Both the position numbers and the translations under genes were made by a program. From CAYJBH01 sp964369965 (GTDB lineage: Bacteria > Bacillota > Clostridia > Oscillospirales > Ruminococcaceae): a DNA stretch of 64,000 nt. The stretch spans positions 7,276-71,275 of the forward strand of contig CAYJGF010000014.1 of NCBI GenBank assembly GCA_964369965.1. The letters run 5' to 3'. Of the stretch, positions 17,310 through 26,470 are shown in pieces (position 1 is the first letter of the stretch; every line of letters begins with the position of its first letter). The notes beneath the pieces are model-generated. The model was not told the DNA's origin and searched no databases. It saw nothing but the letters and a program-made list of their open reading frames with translations.

Positions 17310-18347
17310 ATGTCATTCACCACCAACCCTGCTATAATACCAAAAGCACGGGGTATGTTCAGTGACAGGATAAGCCGCGAGAGCTACGGCGAGCTTTGTC
17401 GCAAACGTACCGTGGGTGAAATTGCGCGTTATCTTAAAGCCCACCCATATTTTGAAAACAGCCTTGCCTCACTCTCGGAGCAGGACCCTCACCGCGGTCA
17501 AATAGAGGAGCTGTTGCGCAAAGATATATACATAAAATATGAGCGCCTTGCACACTATGTCCCACGCGGTGATGAGTTTGGCAGGTTTTTTATCTTCAAT
17601 TGTGAGGTGAGTGAACTTCTCCTTGCGCTCTCGCTAATATCCTCGGGCGGTGAAAAGCGATACATCTCCAGCCTGCCCTCCTTTTTAATACAAAAGCTCG
17701 GTTTTGACCTTCTTGAACTCGCCAAGGTGAGTGACTATGAGGGGCTTTTACGCGTGGTGGCGCACACCCCCTACCATCGCACTTTGGAGGAAATACGCGA
17801 CCTGCCACCCACCCGCCGACTGCTCGCCGCCGAGACTAATCTTCGCACCCTCTACTATCGCACCGTCTTTAAAGGGATAGAGGACGGTGTGCCAAAACCC
17901 CAACAGCGCATGGTTAAAAAGCTGTTTTTGGAGGAGCTGGAGCTATCCAACATAAACACCCTGATACGGATAAAGAAGTTTTTCAAAAAAGCGTTTACTG
18001 CAAATGAGCTGAAAAATTTGATGATACCTCACAGCTATCTCATCTCCAAAAAAAGATTGTATGAATTGTGTGAGGCGGAGGATTTCCCATCTCTTTGCAC
18101 CATGCTTGAATCGTGGGGGGTCGGGCGACGTTACGGCAATCCTGCGTCGGAGAACTTTTTAATAGACCAACAGAAAAAACGGTACAAAAAAGCGTTGATG
18201 ATGTTGCATCTTACCACCTCGCCGTCGGTGTCACTCGCCGCATTTATTATGCTCTGTGAGTTGGAACGACTTAACATAGTTAACGTTATCGAGGGGGTCA
18301 GGTACAAACTTCCACCTGCCGAGATTGAGGCACTTTTGAGGGGCTAA
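17310..18347 (+). CDS. ntpC: V-type ATP synthase subunit C
   Basis: A 345-residue subunit (d-type in eukaryotic terms) that links the central stalk to the membrane rotor. Its helical make-up with repeated tracts such as YERLAHYVPRGDEFGRFF, and its length near 330-350, fit V-ATPase subunit C. I chose ATG 17310 because AAGGA lies 9 bases upstream; the frame could begin two codons earlier at a TTG. It sits between the stalk subunit and subunit I. Confidence 0.92.
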   Translation: MSFTTNPAIIPKARGMFSDRISRESYGELCRKRTVGEIARYLKAHPYFENSLASLSEQDPHRGQIEELLRKDIYIKYERLAHYVPRGDEFGRFFIFNCEVSELLLALSLISSGGEKRYISSLPSFLIQKLGFDLLELAKVSDYEGLLRVVAHTPYHRTLEEIRDLPPTRRLLAAETNLRTLYYRTVFKGIEDGVPKPQQRMVKKLFLEELELSNINTLIRIKKFFKKAFTANELKNLMIPHSYLISKKRLYELCEAEDFPSLCTMLESWGVGRRYGNPASENFLIDQQKKRYKKALMMLHLTTSPSVSLAAFIMLCELERLNIVNVIEGVRYKLPPAEIEALLRG

Positions 18348-18386
18348 TACCTTTAGTCTACAATTTAGAAAGGAAATTACATCTTT

Positions 18387-20294
18387 ATGGCAACCGTTGC
18401 GATGAAACATGTCTATATATACGGACTTGACACCCAACTGCCGAGGACGCTGGACGAATTTTGCCGTCTTAAGTGTTTTCACCCCGACCGCGCCGTGCAA
18501 AGCGGTGACGGCACCGGTGTGAAAAACCCCTATCGTTCGCTGTTGCACAAGACAAACGGGCTGTTGAACGACATCGGTGTGAGCGTGGACTATGACGACT
18601 ATGACGACACCCACTACGACATCGATGAGATCGCCGAGCTGGTCAACGACACCGCCGGCACCGTGTCGGAGCTTGCACAGCGACGCGCCGAGCTAACCGA
18701 CGAAATCGCGGAGTTTGATCGCGCAAAAATTCAGCTCGGTCACATCATCAACATGGGTAGCAACTTTGATAACATCTTCAAATGCAGTTTTGTCAAGGTG
18801 CGTTTCGGGCGCTTGCCCAAAGACAGCCTTGTAAAGCTGGAATACTTTGAGGATCAACCCTTTACTTTTCAGCAATACGACTTCGACGGGGAATATTATT
18901 GGGGGGTTTATTTCACCGATACGCCACATTCCGCCGTGGTGGACAATATCTTTAATGATCTGTATTTTGAGCGCATACGTGTGCCGGACTTTGCACACGG
19001 CACACCCAAGGACTCCCTCGCCATCTTTGATATGTATGAGCGCAGTTTAAAAGAGGAACTATCCGGTCTGCCCGACATATTCGGCATTGAGGATGCTGTG
19101 GTGGAAAAGCTTAAAAATTACGCAAAATACCTCTCCTACCACGAGCGACTGTACAACCTCACCGGTCTTGCGACACAGCTCGATTATTCCTTTTATTTGT
19201 CCGGCTTTATTCCGGAGGATCGGTATGGTGAGGCGGAACAGGCGCTTAAAAAGATAGACTCGGTGCACATGATAAAGCAAAACACCAAAAATTCCGAAAT
19301 CGCACCACCCACCAAACTTAAAAACAACAAGTTTTCAAGGCCATTTGAGTTCTTTGTCGAGATGTACGGCCTGCCGAGAGCAGGGGGGGTGGACCCGACC
19401 TTGTTCGTCGCACTGACCTATACACTGTTTTTCGGCATCATGTTCGCCGACGTAGGGCAGGGACTGGTGCTCGCCCTTATCGGACTGTTTATCACCAAAA
19501 AGCGAAAACATGCCCTCGGGGGGGTCATGACGCGGTGCGGTATCTCCTCCATGATATTCGGTTCCGTGTTCGGCTCCGTGTTCGGTTTTGAACATGTGTT
19601 CGACCCATTTTGGCAATCACTCGGTCTGTCCGGCAAACCGATACACGCCCTCTCCTCGGAATGGGCAATTGTCATACTGCTGATTTCGGTCGGTATCGGT
19701 GTTGCGATGACCGTTGTCGTGATAGTTTTATCGCTCGTGGCGGCGCACAAGGAAGGGCGGCTTAGACATCGACTGTTTACACCGAACGGCATATCCGGCA
19801 TGGTGTTCTATGTCACCGGAGTGTTTTTACTGGTCGATTCGCTGTTTTTGCACACCGGCGTACCGCTGTTTATCACCCTGCCGATACTTCTTATAAGCTT
19901 TTTTGCGATAGCGTTTGCGGAGCCTATCACCCACCTTTATTGCGGTCACAAACTATCCGATCTCAAGTTTGGGGACGTGGTTTTGGCGGCATTCTTTGAG
20001 ACATTTGAGACGGTGCTCTCCTATGTGTCAAACACGCTATCCTATATGCGTGTCGGCGGCTTTGTTCTCGTCCATGCCGGAATGATGACAGTTGTGTTTG
20101 TCCTCGCCGAGATGTCCCCGACCTTTTTCATACCGGTGGTCATCATCGGCAACATTTTCGTCATTGCGTTGGAGGGGCTTATCGCAGGGATACAGGTCAT
20201 GCGTTTGGAATATTATGAGATGTTCAACCGTTTTTATCTTGCAGGTGGCACACCATTTTCACCGTTACAGATAAAATCAAACGATAATAAATAG
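18387..20294 (+). CDS. ntpI: V-type ATP synthase subunit I (a subunit)
   Basis: A 635-residue membrane subunit that carries the ion half-channels. The N-terminal half (about 1-320) is cytoplasmic and helical. The C-terminal half has about seven or eight membrane helices, including PTLFVALTYTLFFGIMFADVG and the segment SYVSNTLSYMRVGGF with the essential arginine for ion translocation. Length is typical (600-660). It is followed 27 bases later by subunit K. Confidence 0.95.
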   Translation: MATVAMKHVYIYGLDTQLPRTLDEFCRLKCFHPDRAVQSGDGTGVKNPYRSLLHKTNGLLNDIGVSVDYDDYDDTHYDIDEIAELVNDTAGTVSELAQRRAELTDEIAEFDRAKIQLGHIINMGSNFDNIFKCSFVKVRFGRLPKDSLVKLEYFEDQPFTFQQYDFDGEYYWGVYFTDTPHSAVVDNIFNDLYFERIRVPDFAHGTPKDSLAIFDMYERSLKEELSGLPDIFGIEDAVVEKLKNYAKYLSYHERLYNLTGLATQLDYSFYLSGFIPEDRYGEAEQALKKIDSVHMIKQNTKNSEIAPPTKLKNNKFSRPFEFFVEMYGLPRAGGVDPTLFVALTYTLFFGIMFADVGQGLVLALIGLFITKKRKHALGGVMTRCGISSMIFGSVFGSVFGFEHVFDPFWQSLGLSGKPIHALSSEWAIVILLISVGIGVAMTVVVIVLSLVAAHKEGRLRHRLFTPNGISGMVFYVTGVFLLVDSLFLHTGVPLFITLPILLISFFAIAFAEPITHLYCGHKLSDLKFGDVVLAAFFETFETVLSYVSNTLSYMRVGGFVLVHAGMMTVVFVLAEMSPTFFIPVVIIGNIFVIALEGLIAGIQVMRLEYYEMFNRFYLAGGTPFSPLQIKSNDNK

Positions 20295-20321
20295 CAAGAG
20301 CAGAATGAAAGGAAAAAAGCA

Positions 20322-20645
20322 ATGACAATCAAAAAGGTATTGAGAATACTTATGATAACGGCGTTTGGCGTCGCATGGCTGGCACTCGCCGTCTCGGGCG
20401 AGGAGGAGGCCGCGGCCGCCGCCGCAGACGCGAGTTCCACCGGGCTTGCCATGCTCGGCGCGGCACTCTCGACAGGGCTTGCATGTATCGGCGCCGGCAT
20501 TTCGGTCGGCAACACTGCCGCCGCCGCTATCGGCGCATTGACCGAGGACCCGACAACGTTTGGTAAATCCCTTATCTTCGTTGTTATGGGCGAGGGTATC
20601 GCGCTGTACGGTATGCTTATCTCCATCATTATCATTTTCGTTTAA
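20322..20645 (+). CDS. ntpK: V-type ATP synthase subunit K (proteolipid, two-helix type)
   Basis: A 107-residue rotor-ring subunit. An N-terminal hydrophobic leader (about 1-25) and an Ala-rich acidic linker precede two membrane helices (about 42-72 and 83-107). The ion-binding glutamate is E91 in MGEGIALYGM of the second helix. It is a single hairpin like archaeal and F-type c subunits, not the duplicated four-helix form of Enterococcus NtpK. I cannot tell from sequence alone whether H+ or Na+ is carried. Confidence 0.93.
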   Translation: MTIKKVLRILMITAFGVAWLALAVSGEEEAAAAAADASSTGLAMLGAALSTGLACIGAGISVGNTAAAAIGALTEDPTTFGKSLIFVVMGEGIALYGMLISIIIIFV

Positions 20646-20654
20646 GGTTTTTAT

Positions 20655-20963
20655 ATGAAGTATTATCTTGTCAGCGACAATGTGGACACGCTGGTCGGTA
20701 TGCGGCTTGCCGGCGTGGACGGCGTCGTCGCACACACAAGTGAGGAGGTTGAAAAGGCACTGGAACACGCCTTTTCCTCTGACGAAATCGGGCTTGTGAT
20801 GATAACAGGTCTGCTCGTAGAGCAAAATCGCGATCTGGTGTTCGGATACAAGATGAATCGCCGCACCCCCCTGATAGTAGAAATACCCGACCGCCACCAC
20901 GGCCACGAGGCAGGCGCGGCGATAAAGAGGTATATCTATGAGGTTGTGGGGGTTAAGGTTTAG
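20655..20963 (+). CDS. atpF: V-type ATP synthase subunit F
   Basis: A 102-residue Rossmann-like central-stalk subunit, with the family pattern YLVSDNVDTLVGMRLAGVDG near the start and a C-terminal helix (EAGAAIKRYIYEVVG). It is 9 bases downstream of subunit K. The stop codon is directly followed by an intergenic repeat that separates it from the rest of the operon. In Enterococcus nomenclature this subunit is NtpG. Confidence 0.93.
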   Translation: MKYYLVSDNVDTLVGMRLAGVDGVVAHTSEEVEKALEHAFSSDEIGLVMITGLLVEQNRDLVFGYKMNRRTPLIVEIPDRHHGHEAGAAIKRYIYEVVGVKV

Positions 20964-21053
20964 TGAATAGTGAATAGTTAATAGTGAATAGTTGTGGTAT
21001 CGCCTGCGGCGATGATTTGTAGGGTCTTGACCCTACCGCAATGCCACGATAAT
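20964..21053 (+). repeat. Intergenic repeat family R1, copy 1 (plus orientation)
   Basis: Starts immediately after the subunit F stop with an arm of repeated GTGAATAGT-type units (20964-20992), then a core beginning TGTGGTATCGCC and ending CCACGATA (about 20993-21051). The core contains short hairpins (TCGCCTGCGGCGA; AGGGTC...GACCCT). The same core occurs at about 21541-21633 (reversed), 25670-25743 (reversed) and 30087-30166. It forms the left boundary of the four-helix-bundle gene. Confidence 0.8.
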
Positions 21054-21066
21054 TTTGGAGTTTAAT

Positions 21067-21405
21067 ATGGGCATTTTGTCGGAGCGGACTGTGGAGTTCG
21101 CGGTGAATATTGTTAAATATTCTCGATGGTTGTGCGCCGAGGAAAAAGATTATGTCCTCTCAAATCAAATCTTAAAAAGCGGTACAAGCATAGGTGCGAA
21201 TGTCTATGAGGCAAACTATGCAAGCAGTAAAGCAGATTTTATTAATAAAATGCAAATAGCGCTAAAAGAAACCTCTGAAACGGAATACTGGCTGATAATA
21301 TTGGAAAAATCAAAACGACTACCACAAAACTACTCTTATCTAAAAGAAAACGTATTAGAAATAAAAAAAATGCTAATCTCCTCAATAAACACATCAAAAA
21401 AATAA
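21067..21405 (+). CDS. Four-helix-bundle protein (S23/IVP type)
   Basis: A 112-residue helical protein with the hallmark of the S23/intervening-sequence four-helix-bundle family: SGTSIGANVYEANYA, then DFINKMQIALKETSETEYWL. Relatives are encoded in 23S rRNA intervening sequences and, more distantly, as the accessory bAvd protein of diversity-generating retroelements. No ribosomal RNA or reverse transcriptase is nearby. The ATG at 21067 has GGAG 6 bases upstream; a TTG at 21055 is less likely. Base use is AT-richer than the flanking ATPase genes. It lies between repeats inside the V-ATPase operon, and its TAA stop falls inside a box conserved in gene-less repeat copies. It probably arrived with the repeat. 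Confidence 0.85.
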   Translation: MGILSERTVEFAVNIVKYSRWLCAEEKDYVLSNQILKSGTSIGANVYEANYASSKADFINKMQIALKETSETEYWLIILEKSKRLPQNYSYLKENVLEIKKMLISSINTSKK

Positions 21406-21718
21406 AAAAGGCGAAGTTTATACCGGTGGGTGCGGGTGACCGTGGTTTCGGGAAGAGCAGAGCCCTTCCCCTACAACCCAACCGAAGGCTATCAATAAAA
21501 AAAGGAGAACCCATTTCCACATCTATTCACCATTAACAAATTAAGATGTGCTATCGTAGCATAGCGGTAGGTTCAAAACCTTACCCTACAAACAAACCCT
21601 ATAAATCCATCGCCGACAGGCGATACCACGACTCTTCACTATTAACTCTTCACTATTCACTAAAAACCCCCCGGAGCCCCCACCTAAAACACACATCAAA
21701 CCCAATTCGAGGTAAGAA
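21406..21718. repeat. Repeat-filled gap: end of R1 copy 1, R2 unit and R1 copy 2 (reversed)
   Basis: 313 bases without a gene. First comes the AATAAAAAAGGCGAAG box (21401-21416) shared with other R1 copies. A GC-rich R2 unit follows (about 21443-21474, GAGCAGAGCCCTTCCCCTAC), also found near 57042. Then comes an arm (CTATTCACCATTAAC, about 21523-21537) and a reversed R1 core with its arm (21541-21665), which ends in TATTCACT-type units. The subunit E ribosome binding site GAGGTAAGAA closes the gap. Confidence 0.75.
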
Positions 21719-22342
21719 ATGCCCCACGGTTACAAAAAATTTGAACAATCGGTTTTATCGTCGGCGGAGAAGCAGGCGAAACAGATCATTATCAACGCTC
21801 AGAAATACCGCAGTGATGCACTTCGCGGTCTAAATGTCGTGCCGTCGGACGAGCTGGTGCGACGGCTTGATATTGTTAATCAACAGGTCGACCACCGCAC
21901 CGCCAAGGCACAACAGGAGCTGCGACGCGGTCTTTTGCTATATCGGTGCGAGCTCGCCGAGGAGATGTTTTCCTCCATCGAGCAAAAGTTGGACGATTTG
22001 AGGGCAAATGTCCTCTTTAAAAAGAACATGGAGGATCGTTTAATCGAGCTTTCCGACGAAATAGGCAGGGCAGTCATGGACGGCGAGGATATGAAGTTGC
22101 TGGTCAAAAAGGGGGATGCAGAGTGCTTTGCTAACCTCCTATCCACCCTTGTTATCCGCTTTAATGTGGACTACGCCGCCATCAACGCGTCGGAGAATAT
22201 CGAGATTGTGCCGGACGACACCATCAAGATAGGAGGTTTTGTCCTTAAAATCGGTCGTATGCGCTACGATTGCACCCTTGACTCCCGTCTTGCAAAAGAG
22301 CGTGAGCGGTTTTATGCCGGCGATAATTTTGTCATAGTATAG
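21719..22342 (+). CDS. ntpE: V-type ATP synthase subunit E
   Basis: A 207-residue peripheral-stalk subunit. The N-terminal part is a long helix (FEQSVLSSAEKQAKQIIINA...), and the C-terminal globular part has the IKIGGFVLKIGRMRYDCTLD segment typical of subunit E. Length is normal (190-210). It restarts the ATPase operon after the repeat insertion and is 20 bases before subunit A. Confidence 0.9.
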   Translation: MPHGYKKFEQSVLSSAEKQAKQIIINAQKYRSDALRGLNVVPSDELVRRLDIVNQQVDHRTAKAQQELRRGLLLYRCELAEEMFSSIEQKLDDLRANVLFKKNMEDRLIELSDEIGRAVMDGEDMKLLVKKGDAECFANLLSTLVIRFNVDYAAINASENIEIVPDDTIKIGGFVLKIGRMRYDCTLDSRLAKERERFYAGDNFVIV

Positions 22343-22362
22343 AAAAAGGAATTTATAACGAT

Positions 22363-24123
22363 ATGAGAGATACTGTTTATTCGGTCAACGGACCGGTGGT
22401 CACCGTCCCCGGCAGTGACAGCTTTAAAATGTTGGAGCGCGTCGAGGTCTCAAACGCAAAACTTGTCGGCGAGGTCATCACCGTCACCGACAAGCGCACC
22501 ACCATTCAGGTCTATGAGAGCACCGCCGGCATAAAGGTCGGTGAGCCGGTCGTAGGTACCGGCGCGCCACTCTCGGCGGAGCTGGGTCCGGGGCTTATCT
22601 CCAACATTTTTGACGGTATCCTGCGCCCTCTGCCCTTTTTAGAGCAAAAGAGCGGCAGTTTTATCTCCACCGGTATAGCCGCCGACAGTTTAGAGAGGGA
22701 AAAACGTTGGCAGGTCACCCTTAAGGTGAAAAACGGTGACGAAGTTAAGGGCGGCGACATCATCGCTGTATGCCCCGAGACACCGGTCATAGAACACCGC
22801 AGTATGGTGCCGCCGGCACTTTGTGGCACGCTCAGCGAGGTTGTCTCGAACGGCGAGTATACCGTCGACGACGTGCTCGCAAAACTCACCGACGAGGATG
22901 GCAACGTCCATGATTTGACGCTTAAACAATACTGGCCCATCCGTAGACCACGCCCGGTCGCCTTTCGTCAGCCTATATCAAAACCGCTGATAACCGGTCA
23001 GCGTGTGGTGGACGCACTCTTCCCCATCGCAAAGGGTGGCACGGCGGCAATCCCCGGCGGATTTGGCACCGGCAAGACCATGACACAACATCAGCTCGCA
23101 AAATGGTGCGATGCCGATATCATTGTATACATAGGTTGTGGCGAACGTGGGAACGAGATGACACAGGTTTTAGAGGAATTCGGCGAGCTGATCGACCCCA
23201 AGACAAACCGCCCCATGACCGACAGGACAATACTTATCGCAAACACCTCCAACATGCCGGTTGCGGCACGTGAGGCATCTATATATACCGGCGTAACACT
23301 TGCGGAGTACTACCGCGACATGGGTTACCACGTCGCCATGATGGCGGACTCCACCAGTCGCTGGGCGGAGGCTCTGCGCGAGATTTCGGGGCGACTTGAG
23401 GAGATGCCGGCGGAGGAGGGCTACCCTGCCTATCTCCCGTCACGACTTGCCGAGTTCTATGAGCGTGCCGGCTGTAGCGAAAATCTCAACGGCAGTGAGG
23501 GCAGTATCACCATCATCGGCGCGGTATCACCGCAGGGCAGTGACTTTTCCGAGCCGGTAACACAGAACACAAAACGTTTTGTGCGCTGTTTCCTTGCACT
23601 TGATAAGGCACTCGCCTACGCACGTCACTACCCTGCTATCAACTGGAATGACTCCTACAGCGAGTATTATAACGACCTCAACAACTACTATATAAATGAG
23701 GTGGGGGAGGATTTCGTCACGCTTCGCAACCGTATGGTCGCCCTGCTCGGTGAGGAGAGCAAGCTGATGGAGATTGTCAAGCTGGTCGGCACCGACGTCC
23801 TGCCGGACAGCCAAAAGGTGACGCTCGAGGTGGCGGCGGCTATCAGAATAGGCTTTTTGCAACAAAACGCCTATCACAAGGACGACACCTATGTCCCACT
23901 CGGCAAACAGCGCCGCATGATGCAGGTTATAATGTACCTGTACGACCGCGCCTGTGAGGTGGTCGAGGCGGAAATACCTTTTTATGAACTGCGCGACTCC
24001 GGCATTTTCGACCGCATTAACCGTATAAAATACGACGTGCCCAACGACAAACCGGAGATGTTGGACGAGTATATGAATCAGATCGACGAGATTGTCATAC
24101 GCATTAAAACGGCTTTGAGATAA
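22363..24123 (+). CDS. ntpA: V-type ATP synthase catalytic subunit A
   Basis: A 586-residue catalytic subunit. The P-loop is G232-GFGTGKT-239 with K238 contacting ATP. The large non-homologous insertion typical of A subunits (about residues 110-200) is present and separates it from F-type beta. The segment DSTSRWAEALREISGRLEEM is the conserved catalytic region. It is followed by subunit B after 17 bases. Confidence 0.98.
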   Translation: MRDTVYSVNGPVVTVPGSDSFKMLERVEVSNAKLVGEVITVTDKRTTIQVYESTAGIKVGEPVVGTGAPLSAELGPGLISNIFDGILRPLPFLEQKSGSFISTGIAADSLEREKRWQVTLKVKNGDEVKGGDIIAVCPETPVIEHRSMVPPALCGTLSEVVSNGEYTVDDVLAKLTDEDGNVHDLTLKQYWPIRRPRPVAFRQPISKPLITGQRVVDALFPIAKGGTAAIPGGFGTGKTMTQHQLAKWCDADIIVYIGCGERGNEMTQVLEEFGELIDPKTNRPMTDRTILIANTSNMPVAAREASIYTGVTLAEYYRDMGYHVAMMADSTSRWAEALREISGRLEEMPAEEGYPAYLPSRLAEFYERAGCSENLNGSEGSITIIGAVSPQGSDFSEPVTQNTKRFVRCFLALDKALAYARHYPAINWNDSYSEYYNDLNNYYINEVGEDFVTLRNRMVALLGEESKLMEIVKLVGTDVLPDSQKVTLEVAAAIRIGFLQQNAYHKDDTYVPLGKQRRMMQVIMYLYDRACEVVEAEIPFYELRDSGIFDRINRIKYDVPNDKPEMLDEYMNQIDEIVIRIKTALR

Positions 24124-24140
24124 TAAGGAAAGGAAAAAGC

Positions 24141-25523
24141 GTGGTAGAATACATCGGATTAAACGAGCTCTCGGGACCTATTGTGGTGCTGGACGGCGTC
24201 AAGGATGTCGCCTTTGAAGAGCTGGTTGAGATACGCACCGGACGCGATGAGGTGCGTCTCGGGCGTGTCGTTGCACTGGAGGGGGAGCGTGCTATCGTGC
24301 AGGTTTTCTCCGGCACGACCGGTCTCGGTCTTTCCGGCACAAGGACGCGTTTTACCGGACATCCTCTCGAAATAGAGCTATCGCCCGAGATGGTAGGGCG
24401 CATATTCAGCGGTGCCGGCACGCCTATTGACGGTCTCGGTCCGGTCTACGGCGGCAAGCCTGCCGACATCAATGGCGCGCCGATAAATCCGGTCAGCCGT
24501 GCCTATCCCTCCAACACAATCACGACCGGCGTGACCGGCATTGACACACTTATAACCCTTATCCGAGGGCAAAAGCTCCCCATCTTTTCCGGCAGTGGCA
24601 TGAGCCACAACGACCTTGCGGCGCAGATTGTGCGACAGGCGCATATCGAGAGCAGTGAGGACAGCGACTTTGCCATAGTTTTCTGCGCGATGGGCGTGAC
24701 CAACGACGTCGCGGAGTATTTCCGCAAGAGCTTTGAGGAGAGTGGCGCTCTATCCCGCGTGACCATGTTCATCAACCTGTCGAGCGACCCCATCATCGAG
24801 CGTATATTGACACCACGTTGCGCGCTGACAGCGGCGGAGTACCTTGCATTTGAGCTGAATATGCACATTTTGGTCGTGCTGACCGATATCACCAGCTACT
24901 GTGAGGCACTGCGCGAGTTCTCCAGCAGTAAGGGGGAAATCCCCGGCAGAAAGGGGTATCCCGGATATTTATACTCCGACCTCGCCTCGCTATATGAAAG
25001 AGCCGGCTGTATCAAGGGCAGGGGCGGCAGTGTGACACAGCTCCCCATCTTGACCATGCCGAATGACGACATAACCCACCCGATACCGGATCTCACCGGC
25101 TATATTACCGAGGGGCAGATAGTTCTCGATAGATACCTTGACCAGACCGGCATATATCCACCCATATCCGTTTTGCCGTCGCTGTCCCGACTGATGAAGG
25201 ACGGCATAGGCGAGGGGTTCACCCGTGCCGACCATCCCGATCTTGCAAATCAGCTGTTCGCCTGTTATGCCAAGGTGGCGGACGCGCGAGGTCTTGCCTC
25301 GGTCATAGGTGAGGAGGAGCTGTCCGACACCGACAAGAGCTACCTCGATTTCGGCAGACGATTTGAGTCGGAATTTTTAGGTCAGGACAGTGCAGAAAAC
25401 AGAACCATAGCAAGGAGCCTAAACCTCGGCTGGGAGCTGCTCTCGATACTACCGAGAGAGGAGCTGATGAGGGTGGACGAGGCATTGCTGGATAAGTATT
25501 ACCGGCCGAAAAGAACGGTTTAG
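24141..25523 (+). CDS. ntpB: V-type ATP synthase subunit B
   Basis: A 460-residue regulatory nucleotide-binding subunit. It begins at a GTG preceded by AAGGAAAGGAAAAAGC. It has the family segments VTGIDTLITLIRGQKLPIFS (degenerate P-loop region), DITSYCEALREFSSSKGEIP and GRKGYPGYLYSDLASLYERAG. Length matches B subunits (455-465). It is separated from subunit D by 291 bases of repeat DNA. Confidence 0.97.
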   Translation: MVEYIGLNELSGPIVVLDGVKDVAFEELVEIRTGRDEVRLGRVVALEGERAIVQVFSGTTGLGLSGTRTRFTGHPLEIELSPEMVGRIFSGAGTPIDGLGPVYGGKPADINGAPINPVSRAYPSNTITTGVTGIDTLITLIRGQKLPIFSGSGMSHNDLAAQIVRQAHIESSEDSDFAIVFCAMGVTNDVAEYFRKSFEESGALSRVTMFINLSSDPIIERILTPRCALTAAEYLAFELNMHILVVLTDITSYCEALREFSSSKGEIPGRKGYPGYLYSDLASLYERAGCIKGRGGSVTQLPILTMPNDDITHPIPDLTGYITEGQIVLDRYLDQTGIYPPISVLPSLSRLMKDGIGEGFTRADHPDLANQLFACYAKVADARGLASVIGEEELSDTDKSYLDFGRRFESEFLGQDSAENRTIARSLNLGWELLSILPREELMRVDEALLDKYYRPKRTV

Positions 25524-25540
25524 ACTTAAGATTTTTATTT

Positions 25541-25793
25541 GTGAATGGCTTATTAGATTAATGACTAATGGTGAATGGCTTATTAGACTAATGACTAATG
25601 GTGAAAGGTTAAGGACTAATGGAAACGGCTTCGCCTTTTTTATTAATAAAATACTATGATGTGATATTGTGCATTGTGGCAGAGTTGAGACCTTACTCCA
25701 CAAACAAACCCTATAAATCATCGCCGCAGGCGATACCATCACCATTCACCTTTCACCATTAGCTCTTAGTCAAAACAGCCCCTCTCCTACATC
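25541..25793 (-). repeat. Intergenic repeat family R1, copy 3 (reversed), with 30-bp tandem units
   Basis: Fills most of the gap between subunits B and D. From left to right on the plus strand: two 30-bp tandem units (25541-25570 and 25571-25600, one mismatch) and a partial third, the box CTTCGCCTTTTTTATT (25629-25644), the reversed core (about 25670-25743, ending CAGGCGATACCA) and an arm of TTCACC-type units to about 25770. It ends near CCCCTCTCCTAC. Same order as copy 4 but inverted, and without a gene. Confidence 0.75.
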
Positions 25794-25814
25794 GCACTAA
25801 AAAATGAGGTACAC

Positions 25815-26426
25815 ATGCCTTCCGACATCTTCCCAACCAAGGGCAATCTTATGATGCTCAAGAAGAATATTGCTCTTGCTCGCCTCGGGTTTGACCTGCT
25901 GGACCGCAAGCGCAATGTTTTGATGCGTGAGATGATGAAACGTATCGAGGAGGTCGCAGTCATAGAAAAGGATATCGCCGCAACCTTTGTCGAGGCATAC
26001 GAGGCTTTGCAACGTGCCAACGTCATGCACGGAATTGATAGCATAACTTTAGATTATGTGCCACTGGACGATGGATTTCGACAGAGTGGTCATAGTATAA
26101 TGGGGGTAGACCTGCCCACCACACGCGGTGATTCGGAACCACTGATACCGTACTATGGCTTGCAGGAGACTTCGGGGGATATGGACAGGGCGTTTTGCGC
26201 CTTTAACAAGGTGAAAGAGCTGTCGGCACAGCTTGCCGGCATAGACAACAGCGTCTACCGCCTCGCCGTCGCCATAAAAAAGACAAAACGACGCGCCAAC
26301 ATGCTCGATAACATCATGATACCGCGTTTTGACAGCAATATCCGCTATATACAAAGCGTTTTAGAGGAGCGAGAGCGTGAGGAGTTCAGCAGATTAAAGG
26401 TGATAAAACGCAAATCGAGCGGTTAA
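25815..26426 (+). CDS. ntpD: V-type ATP synthase subunit D
   Basis: A 203-residue central rotor shaft subunit. It starts MPSDIFPTKGNLMMLKKNIALARLGFDLLDRKR, the conserved long N-terminal helix, and ends with a second long helix carrying KKTKRRANMLDNIMIPRFDSNIRYI. Length is typical (200-215). It is the last ATPase gene, 44 bases before smc. Confidence 0.95.
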   Translation: MPSDIFPTKGNLMMLKKNIALARLGFDLLDRKRNVLMREMMKRIEEVAVIEKDIAATFVEAYEALQRANVMHGIDSITLDYVPLDDGFRQSGHSIMGVDLPTTRGDSEPLIPYYGLQETSGDMDRAFCAFNKVKELSAQLAGIDNSVYRLAVAIKKTKRRANMLDNIMIPRFDSNIRYIQSVLEEREREEFSRLKVIKRKSSG

Positions 26427-26470
26427 GGGGCAAAAAATAGGGGCATATCCGACACAAAACATGGAGGACG

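Noticed and set aside
20964..21053. R1 repeats read as a CRISPR array
   Set aside because: The repeated units are short, contiguous and degenerate, without regular spacers or cas genes.
21067..21405. Four-helix-bundle gene read as part of a diversity-generating retroelement
   Set aside because: No reverse transcriptase, template repeat or variable protein is present nearby.
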